Below are positions 56,005 to 64,000 of a stretch of 64,000 bases of DNA, in pieces. Numbering within the stretch: the stretch's first letter is position 1; each line of letters starts with the position of its first letter. The notes beneath the pieces are model-generated. The model saw only the letters and a program-made list of their open reading frames with translations, made no database searches and was not told the origin of the DNA. A program made the position numbers and the translations under genes. Origin of the DNA: Sphingomonas spermidinifaciens (GTDB lineage: Bacteria; Pseudomonadota; Alphaproteobacteria; Sphingomonadales; Sphingomonadaceae); assembly GCF_002351485.1 (NCBI RefSeq), contig NZ_NWMW01000002.1, forward strand, positions 1,054,001 to 1,118,000. The letters run 5' to 3'.

Positions 56005-56526
56005 ATGGCCGACACCGACAATGCCTATCTCGACCTCTACATCACCGGACTGCGCAATGCGCACGCCGTCGAGAAGCAGGCGCTTTCGATCATGACGCCG
56101 CAGGTCGAGCGGCTCGAGAACTATCCCGAGGTCGAGGCGCGGCTGCGTGCGCATATCGACGAGACGCACGGCCAAATTGCCCGACTGGAAGAGGTGCTCG
56201 CCGGGTTTGAGACGAGCCATTCGGCGCTCAAGGACATGGCGCTCAGCATGTCGGGCGGGATGGCGGCGATTACCCACAGCATCGCCGGCGACGAGATCCT
56301 GAAGAACAGCTTCGCCAACTATGCCTTCGAGCACTTCGAGATCGCCGCCTATTCGTCGCTGCTGACGCTGGCCGACGATTTCGGCTTCGCTGGCGGCACG
56401 GCGCTGCGCCAGTCGCTGGGCGAGGAGCAGGCGATGGCCGAGTGGATCGAGCAGTCGCTGCCGCAGGTTACGCGCCGCTATGCCGAACTCTACGCCAACG
56501 AAGGCCAGCTCGCCGCCAAGGTCTGA
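56005..56526 (+). CDS. DUF892 ferritin-like stress protein (YciF/YciE-like)
   Basis: 173 aa cytoplasmic four-helix protein. LDLYITGLRNAHAVEKQALSIM, HIDETHGQIARLEEVL, ANYAFEHFEIAAYSSLLTLA and EEQAMAEWIEQSLPQVTRRY show the Glu/His pattern of DUF892 proteins. Members are often induced by general stress; the EcfG promoter upstream supports that here. ATG 56005 follows GAAGGGAGAC. A halogenase-like gene begins 42 bases after its stop and could be cotranscribed. Confidence 0.9.
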   Translation: MADTDNAYLDLYITGLRNAHAVEKQALSIMTPQVERLENYPEVEARLRAHIDETHGQIARLEEVLAGFETSHSALKDMALSMSGGMAAITHSIAGDEILKNSFANYAFEHFEIAAYSSLLTLADDFGFAGGTALRQSLGEEQAMAEWIEQSLPQVTRRYAELYANEGQLAAKV

Positions 56527-56568
56527 TCGCGGGTGGCAGGCGGCACGCGGCTGCGCTAGGCTCCGGCC

Positions 56569-58089
56569 ATGGTGCAGCAGCGTTCGATCGTCATCGTGGG
56601 CGGCGGCACGGCCGGGTGGCTGACCGCCGCCTATCTCGCTCGCGCGCTCGGCAGCCGCGCGACGATTACTTTGCTTGAATCGCCGGGTATCGGCATCATC
56701 GGTGTGGGCGAGGGGGCGTTCCCGACGATCCGCTCGACGCTGCGCTTCATCGGCATCGACGAGGCGCGCTTCGTGCGCGAGGCGGGGGCGACCTTCAAGC
56801 AGGGGGTGCGTTTCGACGACTGGCGGCGCGAGGCCGTGGGCGATCGGCGGCACCGCTATCTCCACCCCTTCGACGCGCCCTATCAGGCCGACGACGCCGA
56901 TCTGGTCGCCCATTGGCTGGCGAAGGACCCGGCGACGCGGGAGCCCTTTGCCGAGGCGATGACGATCCAGAACCGCGTCGCCGATGCGGTGCGCGCGCCC
57001 AAGCAGCCGAGCGAGGGCGATTATGACGGTCCGCTCGCCTATGCCTATCACTTCGACGCGCACCGGCTGGCGGCGCTGCTGCGCGCCCGCGCGGTCGAGC
57101 TTGGCGTCCGGCACCTTCAGGGCGAGCTGACCGGGGTCGAGACCGGCGAACAGGGCATCGCGTGCGTCCACACCGATGCGCATGGGGCGCTCACCGCCGA
57201 TCTCTATGTCGATTGCTCGGGATTTCGCGCCGAGCTGCTCGGCCGTGCGCTGCGGGTGGGGCCGCGCTCGGCGAAGGCGCATCTGTTCACCGACCGGGCG
57301 CTTGCCTGCAAGATCGCCTATGCTGGCCCCGATGCGCCGATCGAGAGCGTCACGACCGCGACCGCGCACGAGGCGGGATGGATCTGGGACATCGGCCTTC
57401 AGAACGCCCGTGGGCTCGGCTGCGTCTATTCGAGTGCGCATCTGAGCGACGCACGCGCCGCCGAGATCCTGTGCGGCTATGTCGGGCACGACCGGTTCGA
57501 GGCGCGGATCATCCCCTTCGAGCCCGGCTGGCGCGAGACTCAATGGGTGGGCAACTGCGTCGCGGTCGGGCTGGCGGGCGGGTTCCTCGAGCCGCTCGAA
57601 TCGACGGGAATCGTGCTGATCGAGGCAGCGGCGGCGATGATCGCCGACTTCCTGCCGATGGCGGGGCCGGTCGATGCCTCGGCGGGCCGGTTCAATCAGC
57701 TGATGAACGCGCGCTATGCCGCAATCACCAACTTCCTCAAGCTCCATTACTGCCTGTCGCAGCGTCAGACGGCCTTCTGGCGCGACAATGCCGATGCCGC
57801 CTCGATCCCCGACGCGCTCGCGGCGCTGCTGGCCGAATGGCGGCACCGACCGCCCAGCCGCTTCGACTTCCAAGGCGGGGTCGAGAGCTTTGCCGCCTTC
57901 AACTACCAATATGTGCTCTACGGCATGGGGTTCGAGACCGATCTCGGCCCCAGCACGCCGCCGCGCGGCGAGCAGGCACATGCCGAGCGGCTGTTCGAGC
58001 GGATCCGCAGCTTCGGGCGACAGGCGGTGGCCGAGCTGCCCGAACACCGCGCGCTGATCCGCGAGATCGGCCAGCGCATGCCCGCCTAG
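56569..58089 (+). CDS. Orphan flavin-dependent halogenase-like protein (paralogue E, partial motif loss)
   Basis: 506 aa. FAD-binding GGGTAGW (11-17), catalytic lysine K77 in ATFKQGVRF and the glutamate in FLEPLESTGIV are kept (STG as in RebH/PrnA). However, GVGEATIP reads GVGEGAFP and WxWxIP reads GWIWDIG, so the substrate side has changed. It is not next to a TonB receptor, cupin or glycoside hydrolase gene; the DUF892 stress gene precedes it and an outer-membrane-protein remnant follows. Whether it halogenates is uncertain. Confidence 0.85.
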   Translation: MVQQRSIVIVGGGTAGWLTAAYLARALGSRATITLLESPGIGIIGVGEGAFPTIRSTLRFIGIDEARFVREAGATFKQGVRFDDWRREAVGDRRHRYLHPFDAPYQADDADLVAHWLAKDPATREPFAEAMTIQNRVADAVRAPKQPSEGDYDGPLAYAYHFDAHRLAALLRARAVELGVRHLQGELTGVETGEQGIACVHTDAHGALTADLYVDCSGFRAELLGRALRVGPRSAKAHLFTDRALACKIAYAGPDAPIESVTTATAHEAGWIWDIGLQNARGLGCVYSSAHLSDARAAEILCGYVGHDRFEARIIPFEPGWRETQWVGNCVAVGLAGGFLEPLESTGIVLIEAAAAMIADFLPMAGPVDASAGRFNQLMNARYAAITNFLKLHYCLSQRQTAFWRDNADAASIPDALAALLAEWRHRPPSRFDFQGGVESFAAFNYQYVLYGMGFETDLGPSTPPRGEQAHAERLFERIRSFGRQAVAELPEHRALIREIGQRMPA

Positions 58090-58217
58090 CGCGCCCAGTC
58101 GAGCTGGAGCCCGAAGCGATCGCCGCGAGTCGACGCTTGGTTTGAGGTCGATGCCCTGCGCCTGCGCGGCCCCACCCGCGAGCGCCAGCGCCGCGGCGAC
58201 GGCGAACGGACGGGCGC
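58086..58217 (-). pseudogene. Remnant of an exported/outer-membrane protein gene (internal deletion and frameshift)
   Basis: Read on the minus strand, one frame gives a start-less signal peptide (SARPFAVAAALALAGGAAQAQGIDLKPSVDSR, split here only by my line of reading). After a frame change of one base the sequence ends RFGLQLDWAR-stop, which looks like the last strand of an outer-membrane barrel. Only ~130 bases remain between the antiporter and halogenase stops. The parent family cannot be named. Confidence 0.5.
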
Positions 58218-59591
58218 TTAGACCGCGGTCGCGAGTTCCCGGTCGTCAACGCGGTCCAGCTCGCCCGTCTCGCGCGCACGGCGGCCATAGACGGCCTCGA
58301 ACACCGGCGTTGCCATCACCGTCGTCACGATCGCCATGAGGACGAGCATCGAGAAGAGGGTCGGGCCGATGATCCCCTTTTGCAGGCCGATATTGATGAT
58401 GATGAGCTCCATCAGCCCGCGCGAGTTCATCAGCGCACCGATCCCGAGCGCGGTGCGGTTGTCCTCGCCCGCCAGTCGCGCCGCAGCGTAGCAGGCGCCG
58501 AACTTGGCGAGGATCGACACCGCCAGGATGCCAAGCGCGATCAGGAGGAGCGGCACCGAATTGACCATGTCGAGACGGGTGTTGAGCCCCGAGTAAGTGA
58601 AGAACATCGGCAGGAGGAGGACGACCGCGACGGGCTCCACCTTGCGCTTCATCTCGGCGACAAACTGGCCGCGCGGCATGCAGGCGCCGAGCAGAAAGCC
58701 GCCGAAGATCGCATGGATGCCGATCGCGTCCATCAGGAACGCCGACAGGCAGAACAGCATCAGCGTGATCGCCAGCACCTGCATCGACATCTCGCCGCGC
58801 GCCTCGACCGCGCGGCCGAGCGGGCGGAGCAGGCGGTGCCCGGCGGTCACCATGAAGGTGATGTAGAGCGCCGCGCCGCCGATCGCGATCACCGCCACGC
58901 CGGGACCGGCGCCGAACGCCGCGAGTACGACGGCGAGCACGCACCAGGACGCGGCATCGTCGAACGCGCCCGCGGTCAGCGAGAGCGTGCCGAGCGACGA
59001 ATTGGCCAGCCCGCGCTCGTTGATGATCCGCGCGAGCATCGGGAAGGCGGTGAGGGCGATGCACGCGCCCATGAACAAGGTCGCGTTGCCGGTGCTGATG
59101 CCCGGCGTGAACAGGCCGGGTACCTCGAGCAGCCAGGGCGTGATGAGGAAGGCGAGCGCGAATGGCGCGGCGATTCCCGCGGCCGATACGCCCGCCGCGC
59201 TCCGCGCCTTGCTGCGGAAATGGTCGAGGCGGAGGGTCAGCCCGACGAGGAACATGTACAGCCCGACGCCCAATTGCGCGCCGACATAGAGGACGTTGCG
59301 CGTCTCCTTGGGAAAGATCGCTTCCTGAAGGCCGGGGGCGAGGAGGCCGAACAGCGACGGGCCGAGCAGTACGCCCGCCACCATCTCGCCCACCACCTGC
59401 GGCTGGTGAAAGAAGCGCTGGCCGATCCAGCCGACCACGCGGCACGCGGCGATGATGAGCGCGAGCTGGAGGAAGAAGTGAATGCTGAAGTCGCCGGGCG
59501 CATAGCTCTTGGCGGCATTCACCGCCGGTCCGTGCGCGTTGAGCACGTCGCCAAGTGCGGCCCAGCCCTGATTCAACAAGTCGAGCATCAT
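58218..59591 (-). CDS. Monovalent cation:proton antiporter, CPA2 family
   Basis: 457 aa, about 12-13 helices, no C-terminal TrkA-N/RCK domain. VVGEMVAGVLLGPSLFGLLAPG is the CPA2 N-terminal signature; TAFPMLARIINERGLANSSLG and GAFDDAASWCVLAVVLA carry the paired Asp of the transport site; GIHAIFGGFLLGACMPRG and ALGIGALMNSRGLMELIIINIGL follow. It should exchange K+ or Na+ for H+ across the inner membrane. No regulatory partner (KefG/KefF type) is adjacent. Confidence 0.9.
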   Translation of the reverse strand: MMLDLLNQGWAALGDVLNAHGPAVNAAKSYAPGDFSIHFFLQLALIIAACRVVGWIGQRFFHQPQVVGEMVAGVLLGPSLFGLLAPGLQEAIFPKETRNVLYVGAQLGVGLYMFLVGLTLRLDHFRSKARSAAGVSAAGIAAPFALAFLITPWLLEVPGLFTPGISTGNATLFMGACIALTAFPMLARIINERGLANSSLGTLSLTAGAFDDAASWCVLAVVLAAFGAGPGVAVIAIGGAALYITFMVTAGHRLLRPLGRAVEARGEMSMQVLAITLMLFCLSAFLMDAIGIHAIFGGFLLGACMPRGQFVAEMKRKVEPVAVVLLLPMFFTYSGLNTRLDMVNSVPLLLIALGILAVSILAKFGACYAAARLAGEDNRTALGIGALMNSRGLMELIIINIGLQKGIIGPTLFSMLVLMAIVTTVMATPVFEAVYGRRARETGELDRVDDRELATAV

Positions 59592-59732
59592 TCCTCCCCC
59601 GAGGCACAGCGGTCCCGGCGACCGTCCGCACGCCGTTGAAGCCGGGAAGATCGCGCCGACGCAACGGCCGTCGTGCCCCGCGCACGACGATTTCCGGGTG
59701 AGGCTCGCAAAGTGTTGCCGGACGTCAACAGG

Positions 59733-59748
59733 GTAGGTACGTACCTAC
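59733..59748. promoter_or_regulatory. Perfect 16-bp palindrome, autoregulatory operator of the toxin-antitoxin pair
   Basis: GTAGGTACGTACCTAC is its own reverse complement over all 16 bases and lies 38 bases before the antitoxin start, where Phd/VapB-type antitoxins bind to repress their own operon. Confidence 0.75.
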
Positions 59749-59786
59749 ATGATAGCGCGATCAGTTCGGGTCAGAGAGGCAGGCAC

Positions 59787-60011
59787 ATGAAGGTCGTCAG
59801 CTCGAGGGCGTTCAACCAGGACGTCAGTGCCGCCAAGCGAATCGCACGCGAGGAGCCGCTGTTCGTCACCGATCGCGGACGGCCAACACATGTGCTGATG
59901 AGCATCGAGGCCTATCGCGGACTGAAGGGACGGCGTGAGTCGATCGTCGACTTGCTCGCGATGCCCGAGTCCACCGAGTTTCCGGCAACGCGCGATCGCT
60001 GGGATCGCTAG
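59787..60011 (+). CDS. Type II antitoxin, Phd/YefM family
   Basis: 74 aa. MKVVSSRAFNQDVSAAKRIAREEPLFVTDRGRPTHVLMSIEAYRGL is the N-terminal DNA-binding/dimerisation domain of Phd/YefM antitoxins. The C-terminal 25 residues (SIVDLLAMPESTEFPATRDRWDR) form the flexible toxin-binding tail. The toxin gene starts 2 bases after the stop. It neutralises the PIN toxin and represses the operon, probably at 59733. Confidence 0.92.
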   Translation: MKVVSSRAFNQDVSAAKRIAREEPLFVTDRGRPTHVLMSIEAYRGLKGRRESIVDLLAMPESTEFPATRDRWDR

Positions 60012-60013
60012 CG

Positions 60014-60517
60014 TTGTTTCTGCTCGACACGCCGATCTTGCTCGAGCTGCGCACTGCCCGTGACCCCGGCGCCGACCCGCGCCTCGTCGCCTGGGCGAGC
60101 GGCGTGGCGCGCGAGCGGCTGTTCATGTCGGCTGTAAGCCTGGTCGAGGTCGAGGGCGCGGCAATGCGCGCGGCGCGCGGCGACAAGGGCGCGGCGGCGG
60201 TGTGGCGCGACTGGATCGACGCGCGGCTGCTGCCCGCGTTCGAGGGGCACGTGCTTGCCGTCGATGCGGCGGTCGCCCGGCGGCGGGGAACGCTGGCGCT
60301 GGCCGACACGCGCGACGCGCTGCTCGCGGCAACGGCGATCGAGCATGGGCTGACGCTGGTGACACGCGACCGCGCGGCCTATCGCGGCGCACGGCTCCGG
60401 CTACTCGATCCGGCCGACCAGGCGACGGACATTGGCGCGCCGGCCGAAACCGAGGATTGGCGCAGCGCCGGCCGCGGCGGGCCGGCTTGGCTGCGCAACC
60501 TGTTCATTCGTGGCTGA
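60014..60517 (+). CDS. vapC: VapC-like PIN-domain ribonuclease toxin (TTG start)
   Basis: 167 aa from TTG 60014. PIN-domain acidic residues: Asp5 (FLLDTPILLELR), Glu in SAVSLVEVEGA, Asp in LADTRDALLAATAIEHGLTLVTRD. These bind Mg2+/Mn2+ and cut RNA, in VapC toxins usually tRNA or rRNA. It is longer than many VapCs (~130 aa) owing to a C-terminal tail of ~30 residues (GAPAETEDWRSAGRGGPAWLRNL). Pairing with a Phd-type rather than VapB-type antitoxin is common in this group. Confidence 0.9.
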   Translation: MFLLDTPILLELRTARDPGADPRLVAWASGVARERLFMSAVSLVEVEGAAMRAARGDKGAAAVWRDWIDARLLPAFEGHVLAVDAAVARRRGTLALADTRDALLAATAIEHGLTLVTRDRAAYRGARLRLLDPADQATDIGAPAETEDWRSAGRGGPAWLRNLFIRG

Positions 60518-60686
60518 AAAAGGACCATGGCGCTCTGCCCGACCCGCAAAGTGCCCGCTTCGGCCAGAATCGTGCTACACTTAGCTCAGTATAGAGCGGC
60601 TTGAAGGCACGATTCCTTAAGCTCGCCTGACTGAGGCAACCCGACACCGACTTGGCGTCTGCCCCTCAGCTTCGAAGGAAGCAACG

Positions 60687-61418
60687 ATGCCCTATCCGTC
60701 GAATCACTCCGCTATGGCGCTGTTCGTCCAGAGGCTCGCCTCGCACACGCCGTTGGGTGCGGAGGCACGGCAGGCGTTGATCTCGTTGCCGGCCCAGCGC
60801 ATCGACGTGCGCGCCCATGTCGATTTCGTGCAGGTCGGCGCGAGCAGCGACCATGTGAACCTGGTGGCAGAGGGGCTCGTCGGGCGCTTCGGCCAGACGG
60901 GTGACGGGCGGCGGCAGATCGTATCGCTGCACATTCCGGGCGAGGTCGCCGATCTGCAGTCGGTCATCGTGCCCCAGGCCATGACGGCACTGACCGCGCT
61001 TACCGGCTCGACGCTGCTGCGCGTCGCGCATGACGATCTTCGACGTGTTGGGCTCGAGCATCCGGCGATCGCCACGGCGTTCTGGCGCGCCTGCGTGCTC
61101 GACGCAGCGATCGTCCAGCAATGGCTGGTCAATATCGGCCAGCGGCCGGCGCGGTCGCGGCTGGCACATCTCTTTTGCGAGATGGCGACGCGCTATCGCC
61201 ACCTCGACCAGTCCGACGGGCGCCGGTATCGCCTGCCGATGACGCAGGAGCAACTCGGCGACGCGCTCGGCCTCACCTCGGTCCACGTCAACCGGACGCT
61301 GCAGGGGCTGCGCGAGGAGCGGCTGGTGGCGGTCGCGCGTGACAGCATCGAAATCCTCGACTGGGACGCGCTGGCGAGTGCGGGCGAGTTCGACCGGACC
61401 TATCTCGCCGCAGCCTGA
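60687..61418 (+). CDS. Crp/Fnr-family transcriptional regulator
   Basis: 243 aa. Cyclic-nucleotide-type domain (~20-130; VDFVQVGASSDHVNLVAEGLVGRFGQTGDGRRQIVSLHIPGEVADLQSV) and a clear Crp winged helix (MTQEQLGDALGLTSVHVNRTLQGLREERLVAV, ~185-217). No FNR cysteine cluster. Ligand unknown. The start follows GAAGGAAGC. The 170 bases before it hold no gene. Its end overlaps the convergent response regulator by 19 bases. Confidence 0.92.
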   Translation: MPYPSNHSAMALFVQRLASHTPLGAEARQALISLPAQRIDVRAHVDFVQVGASSDHVNLVAEGLVGRFGQTGDGRRQIVSLHIPGEVADLQSVIVPQAMTALTALTGSTLLRVAHDDLRRVGLEHPAIATAFWRACVLDAAIVQQWLVNIGQRPARSRLAHLFCEMATRYRHLDQSDGRRYRLPMTQEQLGDALGLTSVHVNRTLQGLREERLVAVARDSIEILDWDALASAGEFDRTYLAAA

Positions 61419-61807
61419 TCTATCGGCGGCCCGGCGAGCACGCGCAGCTTGCCGAGCACTGCGCCGAGGTCGGCGGGCTTCTCCAGCCGTTCGACGCCCG
61501 CGAACCGGATGGGTAGCGCGTCGGCGTCATAGCCGGTCAGGAACATGAAGGGGATCGCGCGCGCGACAAGCGCGTCGGCCACTTCGAGCGAGACGGTGCC
61601 GCCGAGGTTGACGTCGATGACCGCACAGGCGGGCCGGCCGCGGTCAAGATGCGCCAGCGCGCTCGGCGCGTCGGCGAACGGCCCCGCGACGCGGCCGCCC
61701 GCCTGCTCGACAATCAAGCGGAGTTCGTCGGCGAGGTAATATTCGTCCTCCACGATCAGCACCTCGACGGCGTCGAGGGCCGCGGGCTGCGTCCGGTCCT
61801 GTGGCAT
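61400..61807 (-). CDS. Single-domain response regulator
   Basis: 135 aa receiver domain: acidic pocket VEDE (20-22), phospho-acceptor Asp65 in AVIDVNLGG, Thr in FLTGYD and Lys in RLEKPADL. No output domain. It begins 4 bases after the stop of the HWE kinase and is surely its partner. IDVNLGG is typical of receivers paired with HWE/HisKA_2 kinases. Confidence 0.93.
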   Translation of the reverse strand: MPQDRTQPAALDAVEVLIVEDEYYLADELRLIVEQAGGRVAGPFADAPSALAHLDRGRPACAVIDVNLGGTVSLEVADALVARAIPFMFLTGYDADALPIRFAGVERLEKPADLGAVLGKLRVLAGPPIDQAAAR

Positions 61808-61811
61808 GCGT

Positions 61812-64000
61812 TCAGCCTTGATCGGAGATGCGGCCCGGATCGCCGCCGCTCAGGATGCTCGGCCTCGCAACGAGCGGAATGTCGAGGGTACATTCGATAC
61901 CGTCGTGCAGTAGCTCGATTCGGCCCTTACCGCGCAACTCGTATGGAACGCGCCGGGTAATCAATTCGGTCCCGAAACCTTCCCGTTTATCTTGCCCCCA
62001 GGGCATGTCGACGCCGCTCTCGTGCCATTCGAGGCGCAGCCATGGCTGCCCTGTATCGACGTGCAGGGTCCAGCGGACCGCCAGCTGCCCGTCCGCGTGG
62101 GCAAACGCGCCATATTTCATCGCGTTCGTCGCAAGCTCGTGGATGGCGAGCGTCAGCACCTCGGCCTGTTTCCCCGGCAGGCGTACCGTCGGCCCCTCAA
62201 GCTTGACCCGATCGAAGTCTGTCGCCTGAGTGGCAAGTTCATCGCGAAGGATCATCTCGAGGTCGGCGCCCGCATCGACCGCGCCGGTGAGGAGCACCTG
62301 CGTCCGCGCAAGCGCGCCGAGCCTTCCTTCCAGATGCTGGACGAACTCCTCGGCAGTCTGGCCCTGATCATGCGTGCGCCGGACGATCGAGCGCACCACG
62401 GCAAGGATGTTGCGGACGCGGTGCTGAAGCTCGCCGAGCAGCAGTCGCTGGCGTTCCTCGGCCTCGCGCCGCTCTGTAAGGTCGATCGCAGCGCCGACCA
62501 TCCGCTCGGGCTCCCCGCGCTCATTGTAGGAAAAGCGGCCGCGCGCGGCGATCCAGCGGATCGAGCCGTCGCGATGGCGCGAACGGAATTCGTGAACATA
62601 TTCGGTGCGGTTCGTCATCGCCGCTTCGAGCGCGGCGACCGTGGCGGTGCGGTCCTCGGGATGGATGCCCGCGACCCATGCTTTGTAGCTGGGCACGACC
62701 TCGCCCACGCCATAGCCCTGCATTCGGAAGTGCTCGTCGGACCAGGTGACGTGGCCGGTGCGCACGTTCCAGTCCCATAGGCCGAGCCGCCCCACTTCGG
62801 TCGCGCTGCGCAGCCGCTCTTCGCTCTCCTCCAGCTCGTGCTGGGCGCGCTTGATGCGGGTGATGTCCTGGTCGATGCCGCCGATCCGCTCGATCGAGCC
62901 ATCTGCGCCGGGCATGGGGAAGGCGGTGGTGCGCACCCATCGATCCTCGCCGTCGGGGTGGTGGACGCGGTACTCGAACTTGGTCGACCCGCCGCCTTGC
63001 GCGCGCTCGATATGGGCGCGGGCATGTTCGCGGTCGCCTGGAACCACCCGGTCGAGCCAGCGCGACAGGCCCGGGGTCAGCATCGCGAGCGCCACCGGGA
63101 TGCCGTAAAGCGTTTGAAAGGCGGGCGTCAGATATTCCCATTGCAGCGTCGCGGCGTCGCGGATCCACAGCACGTCCTGTGACGCTTCGCCGAACTGGCG
63201 GAAGCGGTCCTCGCTACGGCGTAGGCGATCGTTCGCCGCCTCGTCGCGCAGGCGGATCAGCTCGGCCTGCGCGTGCTTCCACTCGGTGATGTCCTTGGTT
63301 GTCGTGGCGACGCCATCGTTGAGCCTGGTGACGCTCTGAAGGAACCAGCCGTTGAACTGTTCGTGGATGTAGTGATGCTCGCGCAGGCTGGGTTTGCCGG
63401 TCTCGGTCACACACTTGAAGATGTCGAAGATGCCCTCGATCACAACGCCCGGATTTCGCTCGAGCAGGCTCTGCCCCTCGACCTTGCCGAAGCGCGATTC
63501 GGACGTGTGGTTGTTGAGCAGCCAGCGGAAATCGACGATCTCGCCGGCTTCGTCGCGAACCGCCTCGAACACCTGGATCATGTCGACCGAGGCGTCCATC
63601 GTGCCCTGAAGCAGGTCGCGGCTCCTCGCCAGCGCGCGTGCTCGTTCGCGCGCGCGTTGGGCGCTGGCGGCGAAGCGGGCAAGCCGTTCGAGCAGCCGCA
63701 GGTCCTCGCCGTCGAAGCGCCGGGCCGCGTCGTGCGACACGACCCACAGCGTGCCCGCCGGCGTCCCGTCGAGGCGGAAGGGCACGATCAGCAACTCGGC
63801 GGCTGCCGGGTCGCCGGGCATGTTCGGAAAGACGTCGGCGGGACGCGCCATCAGTATCGGCGCGTCGCGCTCGACAGTCAGGCCGCACGGACTGTGGGGC
63901 ATCGGGATCGCCGCGCCGAGCTGGCCGCGCCAGGCGCCCGAGACCGCTTCCCAGATGCCCTGCTCGCCGTCGCAGACGGTGACGCCCGCCGAGCCGCCGA
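61812..64000 (-). CDS. GAF-PAS-PAS-PAS HWE-family sensor histidine kinase (5' end cut by window edge)
   Basis: The frame is open from 61812 to the right edge; the ATG at 63902 lies inside a GAF domain (VCDGEQGIWEAVSG before it, PILMARPADVFP and GTLWVVSHD after it), so the true start is beyond 64000. Three PAS units follow, the second and third with typical PAC motifs (WVRTTAFPMPGADGSIERIGGIDQDIT). The kinase region has the phospho-acceptor His in LGELQHRVRNILAVVRSIV (codon 62421-62423), NELATNAMKYGAF-like HELATNAMKYGAF, and LRLEWHESGVD with the W-x-E of HWE kinases. Soluble; signal unknown. Cotranscribed with the response regulator. Confidence 0.92.
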   Translation of the reverse strand, partial: GGSAGVTVCDGEQGIWEAVSGAWRGQLGAAIPMPHSPCGLTVERDAPILMARPADVFPNMPGDPAAAELLIVPFRLDGTPAGTLWVVSHDAARRFDGEDLRLLERLARFAASAQRARERARALARSRDLLQGTMDASVDMIQVFEAVRDEAGEIVDFRWLLNNHTSESRFGKVEGQSLLERNPGVVIEGIFDIFKCVTETGKPSLREHHYIHEQFNGWFLQSVTRLNDGVATTTKDITEWKHAQAELIRLRDEAANDRLRRSEDRFRQFGEASQDVLWIRDAATLQWEYLTPAFQTLYGIPVALAMLTPGLSRWLDRVVPGDREHARAHIERAQGGGSTKFEYRVHHPDGEDRWVRTTAFPMPGADGSIERIGGIDQDITRIKRAQHELEESEERLRSATEVGRLGLWDWNVRTGHVTWSDEHFRMQGYGVGEVVPSYKAWVAGIHPEDRTATVAALEAAMTNRTEYVHEFRSRHRDGSIRWIAARGRFSYNERGEPERMVGAAIDLTERREAEERQRLLLGELQHRVRNILAVVRSIVRRTHDQGQTAEEFVQHLEGRLGALARTQVLLTGAVDAGADLEMILRDELATQATDFDRVKLEGPTVRLPGKQAEVLTLAIHELATNAMKYGAFAHADGQLAVRWTLHVDTGQPWLRLEWHESGVDMPWGQDKREGFGTELITRRVPYELRGKGRIELLHDGIECTLDIPLVARPSILSGGDPGRISDQG

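Noticed and set aside
53860..58047. A 1395-codon minus-strand open frame
   Set aside because: Only 53860-55773 codes for the hybrid kinase. The rest is antisense to the DUF892 and halogenase genes, which have clear family motifs; long antisense frames are usual in such high-GC DNA.

Overview
The window is high-GC DNA from an alphaproteobacterium, most likely Sphingomonas or a close relative in Sphingomonadaceae. The reasons are a large TonB-dependent receptor divergent from a run of flavin-dependent halogenase-like genes, an alphaproteobacterial carboxyspermidine-type polyamine pathway, a GGAAC-N17-GTT sequence that fits the sphingomonad EcfG stress sigma factor, and typical sphingomonad intergenic palindromes. 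There is no sign of phage, plasmid or CRISPR. Genus level is an inference.

1-20 kb is a glycan-utilisation region. A TonB-dependent receptor (8883-12362, +) faces a leftward unit of six genes: four flavin-dependent halogenase-fold proteins, a JmjC/cupin-like protein and a GH9 endoglucanase that runs off the left edge. The first five are joined by 4-bp start/stop overlaps (7136-7139, 5715-5718, 4123-4126, 2594-2597). One halogenase paralogue has lost the catalytic lysine and other signatures. To the right are a GH10 xylanase-GH3 glucosidase/xylosidase pair (-) and a subtilisin-type autotransporter (+). LacI-type operator-like palindromes lie upstream of both the receptor/halogenase unit and the xylanase unit.

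20-31 kb is mostly housekeeping: tRNA-Arg(TCT), a PepSY membrane protein, an SRAP (YedK-like) domain whose frame stays open into a membrane protein, uvrA, a thiolase overlapping a small gene that seems to start with CTG, a prepilin peptidase, an M14 carboxypeptidase, and rplJ-rplL with a structured leader.

31-43 kb holds cell-envelope genes (L,D-transpeptidase, lipoprotein, PH-domain membrane protein, esterase), the polyamine genes carboxynorspermidine dehydrogenase and decarboxylase plus an ornithine-type decarboxylase, a threonine dehydratase with a 57-residue membrane protein, an APC permease and superoxide dismutase.

43-49.5 kb contains a sugar MFS transporter, a LacI repressor and an SGNH esterase, with two nearly identical operator palindromes flanking the repressor, then a thioredoxin-reductase-like protein and trmD-rplS.

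49.5-64 kb is stress and signalling: two tandem secreted ferritin-like proteins, two Crp/Fnr regulators, an ECF sigma/anti-sigma pair, a PAS hybrid histidine kinase, a DUF892 ferritin-like protein behind an EcfG-type promoter, a fifth orphan halogenase-like gene, a remnant of an outer-membrane protein gene, a CPA2 antiporter, a Phd-VapC toxin-antitoxin pair with a perfect 16-bp operator palindrome, and a response regulator with an HWE kinase that runs off the right edge.
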